37,038 bases of DNA, from assembly GCA_964600075.1 (NCBI GenBank), contig CAZRIE010000035.1, forward strand, positions 1 to 37,038, read 5' to 3'. The notes below the pieces were generated by a model. The model was not told where the DNA came from. It saw only the letters and a program-made list of their open reading frames with translations, and made no database searches. This DNA comes from CAZRIE01 sp964600075. Its GTDB lineage: Bacteria > Bacteroidota > Bacteroidia > Flavobacteriales > Flavobacteriaceae. This document shows, one piece after another, positions 6,804-14,410 of this stretch; position 1 is the stretch's first letter, and each line of letters opens with the position of its first letter. Position numbers and translations under genes: made by a program.

Positions 6804-7089
6804 GGATTTGGCCGGTATTTTGACCGAGGACGAAGAGGGGTATCATTTCACTTATTCCTCCACATATCTAGAAACAGAGAATGCTATTCCGGTTTCATTA
6901 ACCCTACCCTTACGAAGAGAGACATTTGATTCTCAATTTCTTTTTCCGTTTTTTGATGGACTTATTCCCGAAGGATGGCTTTTGGATATCGCACAAGAGA
7001 ACTGGAAATTGAACCCACGTGATCGTATGGGGCTTTTATTGGCAACCTGTAGGGATTGTATTGGTAATATAAGTGTAATAGAAAAATGA
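6775..7089 (+). CDS. hipS: HipS-like protein (separate HipA N-subdomain 1), copy A
   Basis: 104 aa from ATG 6775. The in-frame GTG at 6772 is less likely, because alignment with the second copy begins at MR. It corresponds to the N-terminal domain of HipA encoded as its own protein: AGILTEDEEGYHFTY, PVSLTLPLR, then the diagnostic FFDGLIPEGWLLD and RDRMGLLLATCRDCIGNISV. In E. coli HipBST, HipS is the actual antitoxin of the HipT kinase. The stop overlaps the hipT start (ATGA). With hipB gone, no autorepressor or native promoter is visible. Expression would need an upstream or cryptic promoter. Confidence 0.85.
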   Translation: MRQGEIWVNKDLAGILTEDEEGYHFTYSSTYLETENAIPVSLTLPLRRETFDSQFLFPFFDGLIPEGWLLDIAQENWKLNPRDRMGLLLATCRDCIGNISVIEK

Positions 7090-8027
7090 ATAGCTGCCTA
7101 GCATGTCATAAAATACTGGAAGCTGGTGAAATAAATTACCATGCACACTGCTTGGCCAATTTTTGGCAGGAAGATACACCTGTCTTACAATTGGATTACG
7201 AATTATCCCAAATTGAAGAACTGGCCAAAGAAAATGTTGCCCAGCGTATAATTGTAACTGGAGTGCAGCCAAAACTTTCCTTGGGTTTCACCGAAGAAAA
7301 TAATTCAAGATTGACCATTGTCGGAGCAATGAACGGAAGGTACATTTTAAAACCACCATTTGCCCAATACCCACAAATGCCAGAAATAGAAGCTTTATCA
7401 ATGCTTTTGGCTCAGGCATGCGGAATTGATACTGTACCTTTTTTGCTGATTCCTTTAAAAGATGGTCATCTAGCCTATTTAACTCGAAGAATCGACCGAA
7501 ATGCAAAGGGTGAAAAGTTCGCTATGGAAGACGCTTGCCAAATAACTGAACGGCTCACGGAACATAAATATAGAGGCTCACATGAACAAATAGCAAAGTC
7601 CATATTTACCTATACACAAAACCCATTGTTCGATGTGGTTCGCTTTTACGAACAGGTCATTGTTTCTTTTTTGATTGGGAACAACGATATGCATCTGAAG
7701 AATTTCTCCCTTATTTCTTTTGACGGAGTGGTATATACACTTGCCCCTGCTTATGATATGATTTCAGCACAATTGTTGCTACCAGATGACCCTGAAGAAT
7801 TGGCACTTACTTTGAACGGTAAAAAAAGGAAAATTTCAAGAGCTGATTTTGATACGGCAATGACCAATGCCCATATTCCTAAAAAAGCTATTGAAAACCT
7901 TTGGGGAAGAATTGAAAAAGGTATGGACAGATGGGACGAAATAATTCAGCAAAGTTTTATCAGTAAAGATTCAAAAACACAATTCCTAAATTTAATTTCC
8001 TCAAGAAAAAATCAAATTGATTTCTAA
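7086..8027 (+). CDS. hipT: HipT-like Ser/Thr kinase toxin, copy A
   Basis: 313 aa. HipA-type kinase core without subdomain 1. An N-terminal Cys/His cluster (CLACHK ... YHAHC, residues 4-22) is followed by TGVQPKLSLGF (58-68), the ATP-binding GAMNGRYILKPP (80-91), YLTRRIDR (131-138), catalytic loop GNNDMHLKNF (198-207, Asp201) and metal-binding LAPAYD (219-224, Asp224). All kinase residues appear intact. HipA/HipT kinases phosphorylate aminoacyl-tRNA synthetases and halt translation; the target here is unknown. Overlaps hipS by 4 nt. Ends 29 bp before an island-end motif, the same arrangement as the second operon. Confidence 0.9.
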   Translation: MNSCLACHKILEAGEINYHAHCLANFWQEDTPVLQLDYELSQIEELAKENVAQRIIVTGVQPKLSLGFTEENNSRLTIVGAMNGRYILKPPFAQYPQMPEIEALSMLLAQACGIDTVPFLLIPLKDGHLAYLTRRIDRNAKGEKFAMEDACQITERLTEHKYRGSHEQIAKSIFTYTQNPLFDVVRFYEQVIVSFLIGNNDMHLKNFSLISFDGVVYTLAPAYDMISAQLLLPDDPEELALTLNGKKRKISRADFDTAMTNAHIPKKAIENLWGRIEKGMDRWDEIIQQSFISKDSKTQFLNLISSRKNQIDF

Positions 8028-8055
8028 CCGCACTGCAACAATCAAATCCAAAAAA

Positions 8056-8180
8056 GTCACCTATTCGGTGAGCACAAATTCTACACCGTCTGAAAACTCC
8101 ATTTATAGGTATTTCTAGCTATGGGTTCTAGTCCCTTCGCGACTATTTTTCTTTTCCCCCAACCCTACAGAGCTGTACGA
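8056..8180 (+). repeat. Island-end-like sequence (degenerate right end)
   Basis: GTCACCTATTCGGTGAGC (8056-8073) followed by ACAAATT, then GTTCTAGTCCCTTCGC (8125-8140) and CCCTACAGAGCTGTAC (8163-8178). The same order and spacing recur at 27231-27353, where the last part is CCCTAACAGCTCCAC. The att core here is degenerate (AGCTGTAC), so this looks like a dead or old right end marking an internal island boundary. Confidence 0.55.
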
Positions 8181-8699
8181 AGGGCTTTACTTTTCGAGTT
8201 TGCTTTTAAAACTTCTTAAACAAATCTCTTAGAATGGAATACAATACGATTATAACGTATTAGGGGTATTTGGTATTAGGCAACTCAAATTCAACTAGAA
8301 AATCTATTTCAAAATCACCCATAAATATATTTAGGTTCCAACTGATCTATATCATTGGGTTAAAATCCCAACTTATCTACCTTTTCCTACAATTGAAATA
8401 TTTGTTAGTACAGGTCACTGTGATGTCAATTCAAAGATTAAAATTTAAAACTCGTATTAGAAGAGTCTAATTAAATAAAATTAGTCATGGAAGATACCTT
8501 AATGACCATAGTCATTATTCTTGTCGTGATAGGATCAGTTTTTATTCAGAATCGATATCCGTAAATCCCTATGGAATTTGTCGCTATTTGACCCTTCACA
8601 AAAGTAGTACTACATAGAATATTGGCCCGTTCGAGTAATGCTTATCCCAGTTCCACCCTAGACGAATATTATAAAATCACCTATTAATGAATTAAGACG
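8181..8699. other. Intergenic stretch between end-like sequence and propeller gene
   Basis: About 520 bp with no convincing gene. It contains an AT-rich region and one possible 25-codon membrane peptide at 8487. No clear promoter was recognised before the gene at 8700. Confidence 0.4.
8487..8564 (+). CDS. Possible 25-residue membrane peptide
   Basis: ATG 8487 to TAA 8564 encodes a charged start (MEDTLM), a hydrophobic stretch TIVIILVVIGSVFI and a polar tail QNRYP. The composition fits a single transmembrane helix of the kind seen in tiny membrane proteins, but a frame this short can arise by chance and there is no homology evidence. Confidence 0.25.
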   Translation: MEDTLMTIVIILVVIGSVFIQNRYP

Positions 8700-11579
8700 A
8701 TGAAAACTAGAAATTCCAGTGTAACGTTCACTTTAGTATGGGCAATTTGCATGCTTTTTACGTCTTGCAAATGCGCAAAACTGGCTCAGAAACAACCCAA
8801 CATTCCTAACGGCGGTAGAGCGGTTGCTGTTGCAGTAAGTCCGTTTGATGACAATCTCATGGTGGTGGCTTCAGAAACGGGAGGTCTTTTTAGGACCTCG
8901 AATAAAGGCCTTAACTGGTCTCATGTTAGTGGCACAAGTACTTTCCGTTACCGAGACGTCCTCTTTGTTCCTGCCGACCCTATTATTGTTATTGCCGCGG
9001 CCAATGTCGATAGCCGTAACATAAGTGGGGGTGGTATTTACCGCAGTACAAACGGGGGCAGAAATTGGAGCAAAGCCGTTATGAACGCTCCAAACACCGC
9101 GTGCACCAATAAAATGGCTGCCCATTGCCTATCCTTCGATACTTTTAATGGCCGACTTTGGGCAGGTACGGATTGCGGCCTGTTCTATAGTGATGATCAG
9201 GGTGTCAACTGGACTTTTTTATCTAGTGCCATCGGCTTAGGAATTAATTCGATCCGAGCCGTACTTACCCCTGCCGCGAATCGTATGGTGGTATTGACCG
9301 GAAATTCGGTCCGGGTTTCTACGAACGGCGGCAGTAACTGGACGGTCAAAAACAATGGCCTTCCTACTAACAGAGCTGCAGGGGAACATAACCAAATTGC
9401 GATTTCGAGAATCAATAACCAACATATCTATTTTGCCTTTAATTCTTGGATTGGTGGTGTTCCTAAAAATGAATTGTACTATACCCAGGATTTTGGGGAT
9501 AACTGGAGTGTTATTGTAGACCAAGGAGGTTGGAACAGGCCTCCATTTGTTGTTCTTGCCGAGGCATCGCTAAGTGGTGCAAATACTAAATTGGATTTGT
9601 ATTTCAGCGATGGTGGCTGTCAATTGAGAAGACGCGAAGTGGTTCATGGAAGCATCCACGGGTTCAATCCTTGGAACAATTTAAACTCGGACCATTGCGA
9701 TGCTGCCGATATTGGCATTGGCAAGGATGGAAAAACACCCATTCTCCTTGCTAGCGACGGTGGGGTGCACATAACCGAGGACAATGGTGCAAACTGGACT
9801 ATGACTGGTACGGGGTCCAAAGGATACAATGCGCTGCAAATTACCGAAGTTACGGGACAAAAAACAGACGATGATGGCAAGGCTGATCTTTATTTCGGAA
9901 CACAGGATAATGACAATTGGGCCTCAACTGATTATGGCGCTTCCTGGCCCAATAAACGTTGTTGCGAAGGCTTTTATTTAAATGTGCCAAGAACTTCGCT
10001 TCCCGTAGCTCAGACAATACATACAGGGGTTTCTTGCGCCGGGTGCGGGAACTACAAATCGGGGCCAGCACTTACAGCCCAAGCAAGCTGGAACAATCCA
10101 CCCAGAAACGCTGGTAATCCGGCGTTGATAAAGCCAGCATATTATGCCCAAGAGCAGTTTAACATTGATTCAACCGCCTGGTCCTTGGCCAGATCTACCA
10201 ATACCGGTGGCAGTTGGTCCACTCCTGTTACCCTCTCGGAAGACGTAATGAATTTACCTTTGATAGTGGGTACCGCTTCCAACCCAATAATTTATTTGGC
10301 GGTTCGTAAGCCCGGTACTACCAATGGTGCCCCTAACATTGGTCTTAAACGTATTTCAGGATTTTTGGGAAGTAGCGTCGTACAATCCAACCTAACGGGA
10401 TTTGGAAATATTGGTACTTTCCCAACGATGTTCGCATGGTACGAAGTATTTGGGGTAAAACTTGAAGATCCAAATTATATTCTTGTACCCGACATAGTAA
10501 ATAACGTGGTTCAAAAATCAACCGATGGCGGACTTAGTTGGGTCCCGGATAACAATCTAACAGACTTGGTGACCAATTCGGGTGAATTTAAATTTAGTTG
10601 GGACGGGTTTTCCCAAATCAGTTCCTTTGGATTTGATCCCGAATGCTGGGGGCATATCATGGTAGGTACGCAACAGGCGGGTATTTTTCAGACCTTTAAT
10701 AACGGTATCTCCTGGGAAAAGGTGGCAGGTTCGGAAAAAATACCCTATGTGGGTTCCTTTTTCTTTTCTAAAAAAGGTGAAGTAGTGATTTCGTCCTATG
10801 GGAGAGGTCTATGGAGGTTTCGCTATGATTGTCCAGACCAGATTGTGGACAGGATTCCACCCCGTGAATTGTTTTATGAAGATCCGGTTCTTTGGTCAGA
10901 TGGGCATTGGACTCCCATTAATAACCTAGTGGTAACAGCAGATTGTACCTCCTGCGGATTTTACATCCTTGAAGATGGGCAAATCACAGATGTAATCACC
11001 GAGCCTTCATCAGGCCAAGTGAAGGAAATTTTTGTGGATCAAGGTAATTTTAAAGGATTTGACCACAAAGGCGAGTCCATTCCATTGAGTGTAGCGGTAA
11101 GCACTGGAAATGGTGGTAATGGTATCCTAAGCGATGACGAGGCGTTGCAGAAAATATTGGAAGGTGACAAAATGGTCAAAGGAATTTATCTGGAAGGGGA
11201 CCTCTATAAGGGCGTAATCTTACATGACAGCAATTTGGATCAGGGGCAACTTCCTCTGATAGCCCCTGAGGTGCCACGTGTTAGATTCAATCAAAATAGC
11301 GACCTGGGAATCCCGATCAATGAACTTAAAAACCTAAAGATTGTTGGATACGGTCTGGATCAGAAATTCCCCGTTGAGATTCTTCTTGATGGGAAAGACT
11401 TGGGTCAGGATATAAAGTCGGCCTTTGATGACAAAGGGGTCTTTGCCCTGGAGGTGCCTCCCATTTTTGGTATTGGCAACCATCAGATTACTATTAGACA
11501 AAAAACAGATAAAGGAGTTTTTGAAGAGCTCTTAAATTTACGAATCACCGTTGCGGATTATCCTGATGATAACAAATAA
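8700..11579 (+). CDS. Secreted BNR/sortilin-like beta-propeller lipoprotein
   Basis: 959 aa. An N-terminal signal with lipobox LFTSC (Cys about 23) predicts an outer-membrane or surface lipoprotein. Residues about 38-720 contain repeated BNR/Asp-box-like motifs (SNKGLNWS, TNGGRNWSK, DDQGVNWT, TNGGSNWT, DNGANWT, STDGGLSW, FNNGISWEK), as in sortilin/VPS10 and sialidase-fold propellers. A beta-rich tail (about 740-959) may be Ig-like. Catalytic residues of sialidases cannot be assigned, so a binding or scaffold role is as likely as glycoside hydrolysis. No T9SS C-terminal signal seen. It lies between two island-end sequences, isolated from any operon, and is probably a passenger segment. Confidence 0.75.
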   Translation: MKTRNSSVTFTLVWAICMLFTSCKCAKLAQKQPNIPNGGRAVAVAVSPFDDNLMVVASETGGLFRTSNKGLNWSHVSGTSTFRYRDVLFVPADPIIVIAAANVDSRNISGGGIYRSTNGGRNWSKAVMNAPNTACTNKMAAHCLSFDTFNGRLWAGTDCGLFYSDDQGVNWTFLSSAIGLGINSIRAVLTPAANRMVVLTGNSVRVSTNGGSNWTVKNNGLPTNRAAGEHNQIAISRINNQHIYFAFNSWIGGVPKNELYYTQDFGDNWSVIVDQGGWNRPPFVVLAEASLSGANTKLDLYFSDGGCQLRRREVVHGSIHGFNPWNNLNSDHCDAADIGIGKDGKTPILLASDGGVHITEDNGANWTMTGTGSKGYNALQITEVTGQKTDDDGKADLYFGTQDNDNWASTDYGASWPNKRCCEGFYLNVPRTSLPVAQTIHTGVSCAGCGNYKSGPALTAQASWNNPPRNAGNPALIKPAYYAQEQFNIDSTAWSLARSTNTGGSWSTPVTLSEDVMNLPLIVGTASNPIIYLAVRKPGTTNGAPNIGLKRISGFLGSSVVQSNLTGFGNIGTFPTMFAWYEVFGVKLEDPNYILVPDIVNNVVQKSTDGGLSWVPDNNLTDLVTNSGEFKFSWDGFSQISSFGFDPECWGHIMVGTQQAGIFQTFNNGISWEKVAGSEKIPYVGSFFFSKKGEVVISSYGRGLWRFRYDCPDQIVDRIPPRELFYEDPVLWSDGHWTPINNLVVTADCTSCGFYILEDGQITDVITEPSSGQVKEIFVDQGNFKGFDHKGESIPLSVAVSTGNGGNGILSDDEALQKILEGDKMVKGIYLEGDLYKGVILHDSNLDQGQLPLIAPEVPRVRFNQNSDLGIPINELKNLKIVGYGLDQKFPVEILLDGKDLGQDIKSAFDDKGVFALEVPPIFGIGNHQITIRQKTDKGVFEELLNLRITVADYPDDNK

Positions 11580-11729
11580 GGACAAAAACACGATTACTCC
11601 AAGTGAAGAACCTGCTTGTGGAGTAGTGAAGGGAACTTTAGATGGTTCGGGAAGCTAAGGCGGTTCAATTACTTATCGTAATATACAATTATTGTGTAAA
11701 AACTGTAATAGAACCAATATTGGATAGAT

Positions 11730-11863
11730 CGGTCAAGGTGAACCACAGAAAACGGAAATTTTTGAGCTACTTAAAAACTCATTCCGCTCCAAGCTGTAAA
11801 AAGGATTAGCAATAATTAATGCTATGCTCACTTTTATCCGCTGGAGGTGGTTCACCTTGACCG
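11730..11863. mobile_element. 134-bp MITE-like element with 17-bp terminal inverted repeats
   Basis: CGGTCAAGGTGAACCAC (11730-11746) is the exact reverse complement of 11847-11863, separated by 100 bp without a gene. The ends resemble those I associate with IS21-type elements in Bacteroidota (from memory). No target-site duplication was evident. It could also act as a long hairpin near the 3' end of the propeller gene transcript. Confidence 0.6.
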
Positions 11864-11918
11864 TTTTTTGCACGTAAGGACACAAAACTCAAGTATTAAA
11901 GGCTATTTGCCATAAAAA

Positions 11919-12013
11919 GTCACCTATTCGGTGAGCGTAAATTTTTCAGTAGCTAAAAAGTCTTATTTACAGAGGTTTCAAGCCTTAGGTTCTGTTGCTA
12001 TACGGCTCCACTT
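11919..12013 (+). other. Internal att junction
   Basis: GTCACCTATTCGGTGAGC (11919-11936, copy 3), then GGTTCTGTTGCTATACGGCTCCACTT in two parts ending at 12013. The final CGGCTCCACTT equals the attL core. On the right it joins an almost exact copy of the island left end (12014-12081 versus 1115-1182). This is the expected structure where one element integrated next to another at the same att. Confidence 0.75.
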
Positions 12014-12036
12014 ATTAGGTATCAAAACGATACAAA

Positions 12037-12070
12037 ATCCTGTAAACATCTGATTTACAGGATTTTTTAA
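12037..12070 (+). terminator. Second copy of the island left-end terminator
   Basis: Stem ATCCTGTAAA / TTTACAGGAT (12037-12046, 12054-12063) with the same loop and T run as at 1138-1170. It belongs to the conserved left end of the integrase C element. Confidence 0.82.
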
Positions 12071-12119
12071 TTTTGTTTGTATCCATTTGTATGCAAATAA
12101 CACCATTCCATAAGTCACC

Positions 12120-12223
12120 AAATCGACACCTATTTAAAAAATTAAAAGCGGTGTCGATTTCTTTGTTAATTATGAATTTTTATAATTTCTTTTACCTATC
12201 CTTATTTAGCATAAATCGACACC
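12120..12223. repeat. AAATCGACACC sites before integrase C
   Basis: AAATCGACACC at 12120-12130 and its perfect inverted copy at 12150-12160 form an 11-bp inverted repeat. A third, direct copy is at 12213-12223, ten bp before the integrase ATG. The position is the same as the TCGGTGAGCACTT inverted repeat of integrase A, but the sequence differs, so these are probably element-specific arm sites or integrase operators. Confidence 0.65.
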
Positions 12224-12232
12224 TGAAAAACG

Positions 12233-13474
12233 ATGAATTCTTTTTCTACTCTTTTTTACCTGAAAGATGAACGCCGAGATAAGAACGGAAAAGCGGGATT
12301 GTACCTAAGGATTACGGTAGATAGGCGACGAACAACGATTAGTTTACATCGTAAAATAGACCCGTCTAAATGGGATTCTCGGATGAATAAATTGAAGGGA
12401 AAAGGTACCGAAGCAGAAGAAATGAATCAATTTATGACCACGATTCGGCATAAAATAAATAGAATACAACATCAGTTAATTGAAGAAGGCAAACCATTTA
12501 CCGCCGTAGACATCAAACATATTTATCAAGGCAAGGATAGGGAAGTAAAAATGCTTTTGGAAATATTCGACGAACATAACCGTCAAATGAAAAAACTGGT
12601 GGATAAGGAATTTGCACTCGGAACCTGGAAACGGTATTTCACGACCAGAAACCATGTTTCCGAATTTATACGAGCCGAATACAAAAAAGAAGACTTCCCC
12701 ATTCAAGATGTGGATTTAAAATTTATCACCCGTTTCGAATACTTTATGAAATCGGTTAAAAACTGCAATCACAATAGTTCATTAAAGTATATTAACAATT
12801 TTAAAAAAATCATCCGTATGGGTGTTGCCAATGGTTGGATAGAAAGAGACCCCTTTTACAATTATAAGGTAAAATTCAAATGGGTAGATCGCGAGTTTCT
12901 ATCTGCTGATGAATTGCAACGTTTGGTCAATCTCGAAATCAACTGGCCGCGAATTGCTATGGTTCGAGATATGTTCGTCTTCTGCTGCTATACCGGGCTA
13001 GCATATATTGATGTTAAGAAATTGAATCAAGATAATCTGGTCAAAAATATAGATGGCAACTTATGGATAGAAGCGAAACGTACCAAAACCAATGCTAAAT
13101 TCAGTATTCCCCTACTCCCTACTGCCCTCGCTATTTTAGAAAAGTACAAAGACCACCCCAAGGTGGTCAATAGAGAATGTGTGTTGCCTGTTCTGAGCAA
13201 TCAGAAGGCCAATGCCTATTTAAAGGAAATTGCAGACCTATGCGGTATTAAAAAGAATTTAACGACACATTTGGCCCGGCATACCTTTGCGACTACTGTG
13301 ACACTCTCTAATGGGGTACCCATTGAAACTGTTGGTAAAATGCTAGGGCATAAAAATCTGCGGACTACGCAGCATTATGCACAGATTATAAATAAAAAAG
13401 TGGCGTATGATATGGGAGTTTTGAAGGAGAAGTTGGAGCGTGTGGGAAATAAAAATCAGACCAATGAGGCTTAA
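12233..13474 (+). CDS. Tyrosine recombinase (integrase C)
   Basis: 413-aa paralogue of integrase A with the same architecture: arm-binding N-terminus (FYLKDERRDKNGKAGLYLRI, DPSKW), SAM-like core domain and catalytic domain with KRTKTNAKF, HLARHTFAT, MLGHKNL and the nucleophilic Tyr in TTQHYAQI. CYTGLAYIDV again lacks the canonical first Arg. The N-terminal 100 residues differ much more than the catalytic part, matching the different arm-type sequences in front of the two genes and the near-identical att cores. Starts at ATG 12233 and is followed after 10 bp by a DUF2188 gene, probably co-transcribed. Confidence 0.93.
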   Translation: MNSFSTLFYLKDERRDKNGKAGLYLRITVDRRRTTISLHRKIDPSKWDSRMNKLKGKGTEAEEMNQFMTTIRHKINRIQHQLIEEGKPFTAVDIKHIYQGKDREVKMLLEIFDEHNRQMKKLVDKEFALGTWKRYFTTRNHVSEFIRAEYKKEDFPIQDVDLKFITRFEYFMKSVKNCNHNSSLKYINNFKKIIRMGVANGWIERDPFYNYKVKFKWVDREFLSADELQRLVNLEINWPRIAMVRDMFVFCCYTGLAYIDVKKLNQDNLVKNIDGNLWIEAKRTKTNAKFSIPLLPTALAILEKYKDHPKVVNRECVLPVLSNQKANAYLKEIADLCGIKKNLTTHLARHTFATTVTLSNGVPIETVGKMLGHKNLRTTQHYAQIINKKVAYDMGVLKEKLERVGNKNQTNEA

Positions 13475-13484
13475 AAATTAGAAT

Positions 13485-13769
13485 ATGTTAAACGTCAAAT
13501 CATGGTTACGAACCCTTATAGACCTATTGGAAGTCTTTTTTAATAGCGCGCAACACAGCAAACGAGGTCGAACCTGGCATCAACATGTAGTACCCCATGA
13601 AGAAGGTTGGGCCGTACGTCGCGAAGGCAACCAACGTATAACCAGCAAACATCGAAAACAGAGCACGGCCCTACGCAAGGCTAAAAGTTTGGCTCGAAAA
13701 TACAAGGCCGATGTCATTATTCACCGAGCTGGTGGCGGTATTCGAGACCGGATAAGCTATGATGAGTAA
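13485..13769 (+). CDS. DUF2188 domain protein (copy C)
   Basis: 94 aa. DUF2188 core WHQHVVPHEEGWAVRREGNQ ... RKAKSLARKYKAD ... IIHRAGGGIRDRISYDE, nearly the same protein as 4861-5145, including the N-terminal SWLRTLIDLLEVFFNS. It begins 10 bp after the integrase C stop and so is likely in one transcript with it. Repeated association with an integrase suggests a role in element maintenance or recombination (for example an accessory DNA-binding factor), but this is an inference. DUF2188 has no established function. Confidence 0.8.
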   Translation: MLNVKSWLRTLIDLLEVFFNSAQHSKRGRTWHQHVVPHEEGWAVRREGNQRITSKHRKQSTALRKAKSLARKYKADVIIHRAGGGIRDRISYDE

Positions 13770-13809
13770 GAAGTAAATCCGCTGTATGAAGCGCTTATAG
13801 CTTTTCCTA

Positions 13810-13904
13810 AAATAATGGATTCCAAAGTGGCGGAGGATATGGCGGTTTTGAAGGAGAAGTTGGCTGAGAAGGAAATGAATTATAAAAAACTCAGGAAATC
13901 TTAA
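13810..13904 (+). pseudogene. 3'-terminal fragment of a third integrase
   Basis: The frame reads KIMDSKVAEDMAVLKEKLAE then KEMNYKKLRKS and stop. VAEDMAVLKEKLAE matches the extreme C-terminus of integrase A (VGDDMAVLKEKLAK) and C (VAYDMGVLKEKLER). Catalytic parts are missing. This is a scar of a lost or recombined integrase and shows repeated turnover at this locus. Confidence 0.7.
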
Positions 13905-13996
13905 TTCCCTTTTATCCCTCTTGAATCCCGATTATAAAGTACGCTTATCCATAAAACATATTTATGCTTGGTCTTGGAAGTACGGATGGTTCTTGT

Positions 13997-14108
13997 CCCA
14001 AATCCACCATAACTTACCTGCGCGTGGATCCTGTTTCGATTTTATAGTGTTCCGGTAGATAAGCGTGAAGTAAAATCGAAATAGGGCGCATATGCCTTTG
14101 GCAAATAG
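13997..14108 (+). repeat. Dispersed hairpin repeat, copy 1
   Basis: Begins AAATCCACCATAACTTACCT, continues through TGCGCGTGGATCCTG, then a stem TTTCGATTTTA / TAAAATCGAAA around a loop containing TTCCGG and ATAAGCG, then TAGGGCGCATATGC and GGCAAAT. Related copies lie at 16682, 18944 and 20482, all in the same orientation and all between cargo genes. No coding potential. Confidence 0.72.
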
Positions 14109-14149
14109 ACAAGACCCCTAAATTTTAGATTTAAGGCGATTCTGAAATT

Positions 14150-14407
14150 TTAACCAACTTTTATAAACCAATAGTGAACTAGGCGGCCTTCAATTGTTTT
14201 AGTTCCTCCGCTTCCAATTGTAGTAGTTTGTTGTCTCGCCACTAATTCGGTTCCTGATCTGTCTATTACACCGGCATCTATACTAAAACGAACATTTTCT
14301 TCATCAAAACCTGCTAGTTTTGTGGAAAGCTCCAATATTTTAGAATAGTTATCTGGATCATCAGCTAAAGTTTTAGCTAATTCATTTCTTATCTTTTTTT
14401 CGTCCAT
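14150..14407 (-). CDS. Small protein, third gene of the AbiE operon, unknown function
   Basis: 85 aa, not recognised. The first half is predicted helical and charged (MDEKKIRNELAKTLADDPDN ... ILELSTKLAGFD); the second half looks beta-rich (ENVRFSIDAGVIDRSGTELV, ETYPE-like features absent). Starts at ATG 14407, three bp after the abiEii stop, so it is translated from the same mRNA. It could be an accessory factor of the AbiE system or an unrelated passenger. Copy 1 of the dispersed hairpin repeat lies downstream. Confidence 0.6.
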   Translation of the reverse strand: MDEKKIRNELAKTLADDPDNYSKILELSTKLAGFDEENVRFSIDAGVIDRSGTELVARQQTTTIGSGGTKTIEGRLVHYWFIKVG

Positions 14408-14410
14408 AAC

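Noticed and set aside
8270..8470. 66-codon plus-strand frame
   Set aside because: AT-rich random-looking composition, no start context, no family features.
12073..12270. 65-codon frame before integrase C
   Set aside because: Overlaps the inverted repeats and the integrase start; composition is that of AT-rich non-coding DNA.
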